From Acidobacteriota bacterium (GTDB lineage Bacteria; Acidobacteriota; Terriglobia; Terriglobales; Acidobacteriaceae), in the NCBI GenBank assembly GCA_018268855.1, contig JAFDVR010000009.1, positions 1 to 64,000 on the forward strand: a stretch of 64,000 bases of DNA. Reading direction: 5' to 3'. Below the pieces are notes generated by a model. It made no database searches. It had not been told where the DNA came from and saw nothing but the letters and a program-made list of their open reading frames with translations. The translations under genes were made by a program, and so were the position numbers. This document shows, in pieces, positions 46,449-54,132 of this stretch. Each line of letters begins with the position of its first letter. Position 1 is the first letter of the stretch.

Positions 46449-46658
46449 TTAGGCAACCTCCCAATTCGCGATGTTAATATCCTCGTATTCCCACTGGACG
46501 TAGTCCTTCTCAAGCGGCACATAGGTGCGCAGGCCTGGGATGGAATGGCAGCGAAAGATATAACTTCGCGTCATAGGGAAAGTGCGTCCAAGCTGGCCTC
46601 GTAAGCGGATAGTGATGCTGTGCGAGACAGCAAGCAATTTGGCCTCAGGCGCTTTCAT
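46449..46658 (-). CDS. possible small protein, unrecognised
   Basis: A 69-residue frame from the ATG at 46658, containing HSITIRLRGQLGRTFPMTRSY and ending in EKDYVQWEYEDINIANWEVA. I recognise no family. It has a normal-looking mix of charged and hydrophobic residues and fills an otherwise empty gap, but there is no Shine-Dalgarno. It may be a gene, a relic or chance. It lies divergent to the large secreted protein gene. Confidence 0.3.
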   Translation of the reverse strand: MKAPEAKLLAVSHSITIRLRGQLGRTFPMTRSYIFRCHSIPGLRTYVPLEKDYVQWEYEDINIANWEVA

Positions 46659-46748
46659 AGATGCCCGGCCGTTCAATTCCGCCCGGTTTGCCCAAGTTTT
46701 ACGCCGCCTTGCCGCGGTTGCACGCCCAGATCAGGAGAATTGAAAGCA

Positions 46749-48176
46749 ATGAAGCGTATCGCCCTCGGAATTGCCTCGCTTGCGTTCGCATTGAACGCCG
46801 GGGCCCAAAACACCACCGTTGGAAATCCAACTGTCGTAGTGAACGGCACTAAAATCCAACTCCAATTTCCTATTTCCGTCACCGTTGATGTCGGTGGTAC
46901 CAACGCTACTATCGTGAACGGCGGTAGTGGGACCACTGGCAGTGGAGCTACTTCAGGAACAGGCAGCACGTTTACCGGCTCCGCGAATGGAACGGATACG
47001 GGGACAAGCGGTTCGTCCAGCGGATCCATTGATACCGGAAGCGGTAGCACTGGTTCTATCGGTGCCATTACCGGTATTTCCCCGATCGCAATGATCACGG
47101 GCGTGAATGGCGCGCTGAACGGATTTCAGCCTGTAGCAATCAGTGATCTCTATAAGGACGTAAGCAATGAAGGAGTAGATGCTTACAATACGGAATTCAT
47201 GAATGTGTACGGGGGAAACCATCTTAACGCGGATTTCACCATTCCATATAACGTGGTGAATGGTGCCACCAAGGTGAATTTCAGCAGTGTGGAGGTGTCC
47301 GATGAAAGCGATGTGATGCCTGTACCTATCAATACATCGACGACTGTTGAAAATGGTATTCAAGGATGCAAGGCCGATGGCGCAGACCACCACGCTATCA
47401 TCCTTGATAGTGCCACTGGATTTGATTACGAGGTTTATCAAGCCACATACTGCTCTGGTAAATGGAGTGCGTATAGCATCACGCTTTGGGACCTCACCAA
47501 ACAGCAGCAGCGTCCTGTAGGCTGGACCTCTTCTGATGCTGCCGGTTTGCCAGTGTTCCCTCTTCTGGTGCGCTATGACGAAGTGGCTGCGGGTTCGATC
47601 AACCATGCTCTTCGTGTAACGATGAATCATACGAAGAATGGCCCCAAGGGCAGCATCTTTGTGCCCCCGGCCACACATGGCGCGGGCGATGTATGGGGTA
47701 CAGCAGCCTACATGGGCATGCGCCTCCGCTTGAAGCCCAGCTACGATATTAGCGGCTTCTCGGCGGCAAACCAGACGATCCTGAAGGCGATGAAGAAGTA
47801 CGGCATGATCGTTGCGGACAACGGACAAAGCGGATTCTTCCAAGGTACGACGGATTCACGTTGGAACTACGACGATCTGGCTAAACTGCGCAGTATTCCT
47901 CTGAACGCGTTCGAAATTGTGCAAATGGGAACTCAAGCGACGGCAGATACTGCTCCCAAAGGTGCGGTGCCAGCTGTGAGCAGCTTCACAGCAGCCAAAT
48001 CAGGAAGCTCTACCGTGCTCATGTGGAACACCACGGGTGATTCTTATAACTACATCCAGGAAGTTGGTCCGGTGCGCGGCAGCTCCATCACGGTGCCTTA
48101 TGTCAGCGGAGCTACCTATACGCTGGTGAGCAGCAATCAGTATGGTCGCACGACCAAAACAGTAAAGGTGCAGTAA
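46749..48176 (+). CDS. large secreted protein with Gly/Ser/Thr-rich linker, function unknown
   Basis: A 475-residue protein starting at the ATG at 46749 (AGGAG about 11 nt upstream; the frame is open far upstream without a better start). Signal peptide RIALGIASLAFALNAGAQ; then a short beta domain (QLQFPISVTVDVGGTNATIV), a low-complexity linker of about 50 residues rich in Gly, Ser and Thr, and a large C-terminal domain with DAYNTEFMNVYGGNHLNADFTIPYN, DGADHHAIILD, MRLRLKPSYDISGF and GMIVADNG. The C-terminal 80 residues look like a small Ig-like fold. Likely an extracellular polymer-binding or polymer-degrading protein, but no catalytic motif is certain. Confidence 0.75.
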   Translation: MKRIALGIASLAFALNAGAQNTTVGNPTVVVNGTKIQLQFPISVTVDVGGTNATIVNGGSGTTGSGATSGTGSTFTGSANGTDTGTSGSSSGSIDTGSGSTGSIGAITGISPIAMITGVNGALNGFQPVAISDLYKDVSNEGVDAYNTEFMNVYGGNHLNADFTIPYNVVNGATKVNFSSVEVSDESDVMPVPINTSTTVENGIQGCKADGADHHAIILDSATGFDYEVYQATYCSGKWSAYSITLWDLTKQQQRPVGWTSSDAAGLPVFPLLVRYDEVAAGSINHALRVTMNHTKNGPKGSIFVPPATHGAGDVWGTAAYMGMRLRLKPSYDISGFSAANQTILKAMKKYGMIVADNGQSGFFQGTTDSRWNYDDLAKLRSIPLNAFEIVQMGTQATADTAPKGAVPAVSSFTAAKSGSSTVLMWNTTGDSYNYIQEVGPVRGSSITVPYVSGATYTLVSSNQYGRTTKTVKVQ

Positions 48177-48205
48177 AAGTTTTGAAGGTAGACTCTATCC
48201 TTCGC

Positions 48206-48233
48206 AGCCCCGCTCGTGAGAGCGGGGCTTTTC
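48206..48233 (+). terminator. Rho-independent terminator of the secreted protein gene
   Basis: Perfect 10-bp stem (AGCCCCGCTC / GAGCGGGGCT) with GTGA loop and TTTTCTTTG. It follows the stop at 48176 by 29 bp. Confidence 0.88.
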
Positions 48234-48271
48234 TTTGTCCATTAAGAAGCGCAGAGAGTAGTTGGAAATGA

Positions 48272-49501
48272 TTACCTGGAGAAGAGGGACATCTGTTTCT
48301 GCCTTTGATTGATTGGCGTCCGTTTCATTGTGCGCGCATCATCAAAGACAGTCCGTCCACCGATGGACGCAGAGATAGCGTGTTCATGCTGCACGGCTGC
48401 TGTGAAATCGGCAAGTGGCTGACGATCTTCTTCTACTGCGCGGATAAGGCGATCAAGCCGCCGGAACCCTTCCAGTTTTTCTGTATGCCCGAGGCGAGCA
48501 GCGTCTAACGCACGACGGAGGATGCCAAGGGATTCGTCATAGGTTTTGAGCGGAACAGGGAAGGGATGTCCATCTTTACCGCCGTGCGCGAACGAAAATC
48601 GCGCCGGATCGGAGAAGCGGCTGGGCGCACCGTGGACGACTTCCGCAATGAGTGCGAGTGATTGGAGTGTGCGTGGGCCGAGGCCTTCCACGAGGAGCAG
48701 GGAAGCAAAATCGCGCAAGTCGTGCTCATGTGCGACGGCGAGAACGGCGCCGAGTCGCTTGAGATCGATGTCGGACGCACGAACATCGTGGTGCGCAGGC
48801 ATGGTGAGCTTGCGTGCTTCCTGCATGGATTTCTCTACCGGTTCGTGCGCGATGTTGAGCAGCGCATGCTGGGCGCTGGATGCGCGCGCGTCCACTAGGT
48901 TGAGGATGGTGCCTGCGGGTTTGCCGACGATGGCGGTGTGCGGGTCGGAGACGAAGTCGCGCACGCTGGCGGAGTGCCAGTGATAACGGCGCGCGAGATG
49001 GGTTTCCGCGTTCATGCCCTGTTGCACGACGGACCACTCGCCGGACTTATGAATCACGAAGGAGTGCAGGTATAACTGAAATCCATCTGCGATGGCGTTG
49101 TTGTCCACGCGAGCGGTGAGACGGCTGGTACGAGCCAGCGCTTCACCATCCAGACCAGTGCGATGGGAGAAGCTACGCAACTCATCCGGCGTGCGTACGG
49201 AGTGGCGTCCGCGGCCTCCACAGACGGCGAAGCCAAGATCGCAGAAGCGTGGATTGAGGCCACGTTTTAGCGCGCCCATGACGGAGGTGGTGATGCCGGA
49301 TGAGTGCCAGTCCATACCCATCACGCAGCCGAGCGCCTGGAACCAGAAAGGATCGCTCAGCCGAGTGAGAAACTCCGATGGTCCATACGTGATCACGATG
49401 TTTTCTGCGATCGCTGCACCGAGGTGAGTCATGCGCTCCGCCAGCCAGGGCGGAACGCGGCCACCGTGCAGCGGGAGATCGGCTGTGCCGGAGCGCTTCA
49501 T
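48272..49501 (-). CDS. DUF763 protein
   Basis: A 409-residue protein of the DUF763 family, found in archaea and scattered bacteria. The N-terminal signature MKRSGTADLPLHGGRVPPWL is unmistakable. Other conserved parts are GMDWHSSGITTSV, CGGRGRHSVRTPDEL and VVQQGM. A helical segment LLLVEGLGPRTLQSLALIAEVVHG in the C-terminal half looks like a helix-hairpin-helix DNA-binding element. Function unknown; DNA metabolism has been proposed on such grounds but is not shown. Convergent with the large secreted protein gene and divergent from the aldolase gene. Confidence 0.9.
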   Translation of the reverse strand: MKRSGTADLPLHGGRVPPWLAERMTHLGAAIAENIVITYGPSEFLTRLSDPFWFQALGCVMGMDWHSSGITTSVMGALKRGLNPRFCDLGFAVCGGRGRHSVRTPDELRSFSHRTGLDGEALARTSRLTARVDNNAIADGFQLYLHSFVIHKSGEWSVVQQGMNAETHLARRYHWHSASVRDFVSDPHTAIVGKPAGTILNLVDARASSAQHALLNIAHEPVEKSMQEARKLTMPAHHDVRASDIDLKRLGAVLAVAHEHDLRDFASLLLVEGLGPRTLQSLALIAEVVHGAPSRFSDPARFSFAHGGKDGHPFPVPLKTYDESLGILRRALDAARLGHTEKLEGFRRLDRLIRAVEEDRQPLADFTAAVQHEHAISASIGGRTVFDDARTMKRTPINQRQKQMSLFSR

Positions 49502-49683
49502 ACCTTTATTGTCTCGCGTCGGATGTGTGCGATGAGCGCACAGATTACGCCATGCCGGACCAGTTTTTTCAAAGGAATGAAATTTTCAAACCGACATTTC
49601 TTGCTGTCATACCGTCTTACTTGTGACGTATCTTTGTAATCCAGCAAACGTGCGGAAGCCAATCTGATCTGAAGGAGATGCCG

Positions 49684-50376
49684 ATGTCCGCCCCTTATGA
49701 AGAAGAAGCGGCCCTGAGACGCGACCTGGTACGGCACAGCAAAGCGCTCTATCGCCTTGGCTATATGCCGGGAACGTCGGGAAATCTTTCTGTACGATTT
49801 GGACCGAAGACGCTGCTTGCTACACCAACAGGATGCAGCAAATGGATGCTGAAGCCTGAAGATATTGTGGTGACCGATCTGGATGGACGGAGGATCTCTG
49901 GTACGCGCAATGTAACCAGCGAGATTGCCATGCATGTGGCAATTTATCGCGCGCGGCCGGATGTGAAGGCGGTTGTGCATTCGCATCCTCCAATTGCGAC
50001 GGGATTTGCCTGCGCAGGGAAGCCGCTCGATGAACCGCTGTGCGCCGAGGCCATCATGATTCTTGGGCCAGTGCCGCTGGCTCCATATGCGACGACGGGT
50101 ACGAAAGAGTTGGCGACGAGCCTTGCTTCTTTGGCTGCCGATCACACGGCCATTCTGATGGCGAACCATGGTGCTGTAACCTACGGCGACTCTGTCTCCG
50201 ATGCGTTTATGAAGATGGAGACGCTGGAACACTTTGCCAACATCTGTCTGGTGGCGAACCAGCTAGGCACAGCACGTCCGCTCGGACATACCGCGATCAA
50301 CGATCTGATGACAGCGAAGGCGAAGTACCTTGCGAACGCCAACGTGGTGAAGGCGCCGATCTCCATCTCCGCATAA
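49684..50376 (+). CDS. class II aldolase/adducin family protein
   Basis: A 230-residue zinc aldolase-type protein of the fuculose-phosphate aldolase/ribulose-phosphate 4-epimerase superfamily. Zinc ligands are visible in VVHSHPP (two His) and a later His in LEHFANIC; SGNLSVR and TPTGCSKWML bind phosphate in the family. GAAGGAG (49671-49677) spaces correctly to the ATG at 49684, not the ATG at 49678. It cleaves or epimerises a sugar phosphate; the substrate is not decidable. The next gene starts 11 bp after it. Confidence 0.88.
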   Translation: MSAPYEEEAALRRDLVRHSKALYRLGYMPGTSGNLSVRFGPKTLLATPTGCSKWMLKPEDIVVTDLDGRRISGTRNVTSEIAMHVAIYRARPDVKAVVHSHPPIATGFACAGKPLDEPLCAEAIMILGPVPLAPYATTGTKELATSLASLAADHTAILMANHGAVTYGDSVSDAFMKMETLEHFANICLVANQLGTARPLGHTAINDLMTAKAKYLANANVVKAPISISA

Positions 50377-50387
50377 GCTCGCGTACC

Positions 50388-51743
50388 ATGAGTGACGTGC
50401 ATCCATGGACAAAGAATGAGGCGCGCCTGCGCAGGCGCATCTTCTGGGTAGCGTTCCTGCTGCGTGTCGCCTACATAACGCTGGCGCATACCTATCGCAT
50501 TCGTCCCGTCGAAGGTCACTTTCAGTTCGGCTGGGAGATGGGCCGCATTGCGCAGGCGCTTGCTACCGGTTTTGGATATGCCGATCCGTTTGAAGGACAC
50601 ACTGGCCCGACGGCGTGGTCGCCGCCGCTGTACGTATTTTTGATCGCCGGTGCGTTCAAACTTTTCGGCGTCTACTCTGCGTTGTCTGCGTGGTTCATTC
50701 TTGCGGTGAATTCGCTGATGTCCGCTTCGACGGCTGTGGCCGTGTGGGAAATCGCGCGGCGCTGCTTCAACGCGCGTGTGGCGCTGTGGAGCGGGTGGAT
50801 TTGGGCGTTGTATCCGGCGGCGATGCAGTTTGCCGTGCGCTGGATATGGGAGATGTCCGCTACCGCATGGCTGTTTGCATGGATCTTTGTGCTGGCGCTG
50901 CGCATGCGCTACGACGAGCGTGGACAGATATGGCTACGGTGGTGCTGCTTCGGCTTGTTGTGGGGAGTGCTTGCACTGACGAGCCCTACGCCATGCATCA
51001 TGCTGCCTGTGCTTGGGTTGTGGCTGGTGTTTCACGCACAACGCAAGCCGCAGGTATTGGCGAAGGCTGTCGTTTCCGGCGTGTTGTTTTGTGCGGTGAT
51101 TGCGCCTTGGGCGATTCGTAATTGGAATGTGTTTCACCGCTTTATTCCATTGCGAGGCAACTTCGGCGCGGAGAATTACATGGGCAACGGTCCGTGGTCC
51201 GTAGGCTTTCCGTGGGGCGCGACGGTGCGGTTTGAAGACCGCGCGTTGCTGCGTGAGTACGCCACCGTGGGTGAGCCTGTGTGGGTAGCTGATCGCGGGG
51301 AAAAGGCCAAGGTATGGATTGCCACCCACCACAAGCGCTACATGGAACTGAACTTGAAGCGCGCGTATATGTTCTGGTTTGGCGTGCCGCATCCGTATGA
51401 GCATGGCGTAGCTGGAATGATTGGCGAGTGGGTTCGTTTGATCAGTTTTCAATTCATCTCGCTGGCAGGATGGTTCGGCATTGTGCTCGCGATGCGAGAG
51501 CGAAAGCCTGCCGCGTGGATGATGTTCTTCTGCGTCTTGCTTATGCCCATAACCTACTATCTGGTCACCGTGCAGGCACGCTTCCGTCATGTGCTGGAGC
51601 CCATTCTCTGCGTGGCCGGCGTGTACCTGTTTCAGTCCGCCGAGCCGGGAAACTTTGGCCGCGCGGGCGCTGCAAAGTTTGCATGGCTCGGAAGGCTGGT
51701 CACTCCACTGAAGCCGTTCTTTCGCGGAGAGAGCCAAGTCTAA
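50388..51743 (+). CDS. polytopic membrane glycosyltransferase (GT39/ArnT-like)
   Basis: A 451-residue integral membrane protein with about ten TM helices. It has the GT-C layout: an early loop with QFGWEMGRIAQALATGFGYADPF and GPTAWSPPLYV, and the IAPWAIRNWNVF / RGNFGAENYMGNGPW loop typical of acidobacterial members of this group. The frame extends to 50040 as an artefact; the ATG at 50388 comes directly after the aldolase gene. It probably transfers sugar from a polyprenyl carrier, acceptor unknown. A related protein is at 30290-31828. Confidence 0.78.
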   Translation: MSDVHPWTKNEARLRRRIFWVAFLLRVAYITLAHTYRIRPVEGHFQFGWEMGRIAQALATGFGYADPFEGHTGPTAWSPPLYVFLIAGAFKLFGVYSALSAWFILAVNSLMSASTAVAVWEIARRCFNARVALWSGWIWALYPAAMQFAVRWIWEMSATAWLFAWIFVLALRMRYDERGQIWLRWCCFGLLWGVLALTSPTPCIMLPVLGLWLVFHAQRKPQVLAKAVVSGVLFCAVIAPWAIRNWNVFHRFIPLRGNFGAENYMGNGPWSVGFPWGATVRFEDRALLREYATVGEPVWVADRGEKAKVWIATHHKRYMELNLKRAYMFWFGVPHPYEHGVAGMIGEWVRLISFQFISLAGWFGIVLAMRERKPAAWMMFFCVLLMPITYYLVTVQARFRHVLEPILCVAGVYLFQSAEPGNFGRAGAAKFAWLGRLVTPLKPFFRGESQV

Positions 51744-51768
51744 GGTCTGTTTGAAGCACGTTGTCCGC

Positions 51769-51790
51769 TACCCCCCTCCCCCGGGGGGTA
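51769..51790. repeat. C/G-tract palindrome
   Basis: Perfect inverted repeat TACCCCCC / GGGGGGTA around a TCCCCC loop, 26 bp after the glycosyltransferase stop. It can form a very stable hairpin; without a good T-run, termination is possible but not certain. Confidence 0.75.
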
Positions 51791-51892
51791 CCTGATAAGT
51801 TCTTTATTTGGCTTAGATGCGATTTTCACAGGCTGCAAGATCTTCTTTCTATTGGGCTTATCGGCAAAATCCTGCTTCTAAAGGAGTTATGC

Positions 51893-51924
51893 AGCGAGTC
51901 AGCAAGTCAGCGAGTTAGCGAGTT
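51893..51924. repeat. four 8-bp tandem repeats
   Basis: AGCGAGTC, AGCAAGTC, AGCGAGTT, AGCGAGTT in a row, continuing with AGCT. The 304-bp gap between the glycosyltransferase and methyltransferase genes otherwise holds only the C/G palindrome and nothing else I can name. Confidence 0.8.
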
Positions 51925-52047
51925 AGCTGTTCGTCTTTGATTCCTTAAATCCATTGTTTCAAATGGTGTGGTGTAATCCGGCAGTGCGGATGTGCTTTGG
52001 ATTGAGGGAGATGGCTGGTTGTAGAGGTTGACAAGGCCGAAATTCCT

Positions 52048-52692
52048 TTATTTCCGGCCTTCTCGCTTTTGCGCAATGACAAGGCCGCGCGGCGTCGGCA
52101 GAAAGACGCAGGAGAGCCAGCCATTTTCTTCCATGCGAAAGGCGGCATCGCGCACAGTCTTGAGGTGCGAACTCGCGTCGTGGATGAGGATGATGCCAGT
52201 CGAACGAATCTGCGGAAGGAAACGCTCGACTTCTTTCTCGCGGATGGGCATGTCGCTGTCGGAGAAGAAGAGGTCAATGGTGCCATCTATCTTCATTTCC
52301 AGAGAAGACTCATTGCGCAGTTCGATCCATTCCATCAGACCGGATGCTTCCAGTTTCTCTTTCGCCGAGGTGAAGACGACGGGATCGTACTCGCAGGAGA
52401 TGATCTTACCGAAGCCGTTCTGCTTGAGCGCCTTCGCGATCCAAAGCGTGGAGACGCCGAGAAACGAACCGGTTTCGACGACGAGTTCCGGCTTGATGGT
52501 AGTGACGAGCGTATAGAGGAATTCGAGCACTTCGGCTTCGGCTGTCATGGAGTCATACATATGCCAGCGCTCGGGGTGCGGACATTCGGGCGTGGCGCGA
52601 TGATACTCCGGCTGTAGAGCGCCTTGCGCGCGCTCTGCCTGTGCCATCACCTTGTATTCCTGCTTTGCATATTTTTTGCCGAAGAGACCCAT
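52048..52692 (-). CDS. class I SAM-dependent methyltransferase
   Basis: A 214-residue cytoplasmic protein of the Methyltransf_24/O-methyltransferase type. Motif I is VVETGSFLGVSTLWIA, the acidic end of strand 2 is ISCEYDP, and motif IV is DLFFSDSD, with IILIHDASSH as the metal- or acceptor-side segment. PHPERWHMYDSMTAEAEV near the N-terminus precedes the core. The methyl acceptor is unknown. A weak hairpin (AAGGCC/GGCCTT, 52033-52061) overlaps the stop codon on the minus strand. Confidence 0.85.
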   Translation of the reverse strand: MGLFGKKYAKQEYKVMAQAERAQGALQPEYHRATPECPHPERWHMYDSMTAEAEVLEFLYTLVTTIKPELVVETGSFLGVSTLWIAKALKQNGFGKIISCEYDPVVFTSAKEKLEASGLMEWIELRNESSLEMKIDGTIDLFFSDSDMPIREKEVERFLPQIRSTGIILIHDASSHLKTVRDAAFRMEENGWLSCVFLPTPRGLVIAQKREGRK

Positions 52693-52752
52693 CCGAAAAC
52701 CTCTCGTCGATTTTAGCCGTGGAGACTTGATTAAGCGCCAACCTTGCTTCAG

Positions 52753-52806
52753 CGGCTAAAGCCGGGTAGGTCCTGTGATGTTTATTGTCATGGCTGAAGC
52801 CATGAC
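52753..52806. repeat. pair of GC-TRAA-GC palindromes (second copy)
   Basis: CGGC-TAAA-GCCG (52753-52764) and GTCATGGC-TGAA-GCCATGAC (52787-52806), followed by CTACCGTTCC. Arrangement, loop sequences and 3' flank match the pair at 17868-17921. Confidence 0.82.
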
Positions 52807-52831
52807 CTACCGTTCCTATTGTTAACGAAAG

Positions 52832-53875
52832 TTAGTTGCCGGGAATGTGGTCGCGCGTGGTGACCCAGTTGTCGAGAATCTTGTGGAGCACGGTGCTGCC
52901 GCAGAGCCATGCCGATTCCACCGCGACACGCGTGCCGATGTATGGAGCAGTGACGGATTCCACTGCAGTGTGGCCGGGCCGCTGCATGGTGTAGTTGCTG
53001 GCAGTGCGCAGATCCATGACACGATTTATGTCGACGCGATGCATGGTTTGCAAACGTTCGAGGGCTCCCATAAATCCGGAGTCTTCCATCTGCGTGGTGA
53101 CAAAGTTGCCTTTACCGCCGGTATAGAGCGCGACCCAATCGTTGGCGAATTCAGTCATCTTCTCGCCATGCCAGTAGGTATTCGATGCGAACGTATCTCC
53201 GCGGAGAACGAACGGCGGCCGCTGCGCGTTAGGAAAACCTTTGAAGCCAGCGCGGAAGGCTGCGACTTTATCGTCATCCTGCAACTTGAGATTGCGTGTC
53301 TGCGCAAAGGCCCATGCAGCGAGCTTCTCGTTGAGCGGATAGAGATTCGAGCGCATCCACGGATGCTTGGGCGGCTCTGCTGGGCGAGGCGCATGTGAGC
53401 CGATGGGGAAGATGCCGTAAGGCCAATCCTTCGGCATCTCTCGAGGATCGATAAAGCGTGAGACATCGCCGATGACGTAGTTGGCCCACACTGCTGAACC
53501 GATAGACGCATCGTGCGGATCGACACCCGCGATGCCATTGATGAGGAAGTACGCGTGAGTAAGATCGAAACGCGGATCGAGACCGAGCGCCATCATGGAT
53601 GCCGTGGCATTGATGAGTGTGGGGCCGGAGACCATGCCGAGTACTGTGTGATCTTTGTTGGTGCGCAGAGGATGCACGCCACCGGGAAAGTCGATGACCT
53701 GATCGAGGTGTTCGCGTTCTACCCAAAGCTGGAACTCACCGGGAGCGTCGCCTGTGTCCGCGCCAATCTCAAAGGTGGTGACGATGACGGCGCGGATGGG
53801 CCAAGGATTCTCCTGGGCGTTCATCAGATTGGCGAACAGTACGATGGTCAGCGCAGAGAGGATGCGCAGTGACAT
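52832..53875 (-). CDS. NUP family (purine nucleoside permease-type) protein
   Basis: A 347-residue protein with a signal peptide (LRILSALTIVLFANLMNAQ) and the NUP-family core: VIVTTFEIGADTGDAPGEFQLW, NKDHTVLGMVSGPTLINATASMMALGLDPRFDLT, FLINGIAGVDP, and DSGFMGAL...NRVMDLRTASNYTMQRPG. The family was named from a fungal nucleoside permease, but the sequence has the nucleoside phosphorylase fold and no membrane helices, so an exported nucleoside-binding or cleaving protein is at least as likely. Its Shine-Dalgarno lies inside a hairpin just before the ATG. Confidence 0.85.
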   Translation of the reverse strand: MSLRILSALTIVLFANLMNAQENPWPIRAVIVTTFEIGADTGDAPGEFQLWVEREHLDQVIDFPGGVHPLRTNKDHTVLGMVSGPTLINATASMMALGLDPRFDLTHAYFLINGIAGVDPHDASIGSAVWANYVIGDVSRFIDPREMPKDWPYGIFPIGSHAPRPAEPPKHPWMRSNLYPLNEKLAAWAFAQTRNLKLQDDDKVAAFRAGFKGFPNAQRPPFVLRGDTFASNTYWHGEKMTEFANDWVALYTGGKGNFVTTQMEDSGFMGALERLQTMHRVDINRVMDLRTASNYTMQRPGHTAVESVTAPYIGTRVAVESAWLCGSTVLHKILDNWVTTRDHIPGN

Positions 53876-53923
53876 AAAAAATCTCCCGGATAAGGTGGCG
53901 TAGTACCAGCTTACCCGAGAGAT
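53876..53923 (-). promoter_or_regulatory. 5'-leader hairpin covering the Shine-Dalgarno of the NUP gene
   Basis: On the minus strand ATCTCTCGGGTAAG (53923-53910) and CTTATCCGGGAGAT (53894-53881) pair at 12 of 14 positions with a 15-nt loop, followed by TTTTT and the ATG. GGGAG, the ribosome binding site, is within the 3' arm. Folding would hide it or act as an attenuator. Confidence 0.5.
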
Positions 53924-53968
53924 CTAAAGTGCCCGGCCCGAAAGGGCCTTTGTGGAGGTGCCATTATT

Positions 53969-53988
53969 CATGGAGCTAAAGCTCCATG
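53969..53988. repeat. GC-TAAA-GC palindrome (third copy)
   Basis: CATGGAGC-TAAA-GCTCCATG, followed by CCCCACCGTTTC, related in loop and flank to the palindromes at 17868-17921 and 52753-52806. It lies between the alpha-galactosidase and NUP genes. Confidence 0.75.
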
Positions 53989-54132
53989 CCCCACCGTTTC
54001 ATCGGTAGGTTGAAGTTCTGTGCCGCTCCATAATTCGTGGCTGATGCTTCATGCTTCCTCAGTGTCATTCATGTGCTGCAGTTTCATGCTCCCTGGCGAT
54101 TGTTCCGTCGCGATGACCGAGGGAACATGGTT

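Noticed and set aside
51893..51924. possible CRISPR-like array
   Set aside because: The units are 8 bp and contiguous, with no spacers and no cas genes in the window.
53935..53950. GGCCC-GAAA-GGGCC hairpin with TTT on the plus strand
   Set aside because: No plus-strand gene ends nearby, so a terminator role is not supported; probably part of the nearby repeat-rich gap.
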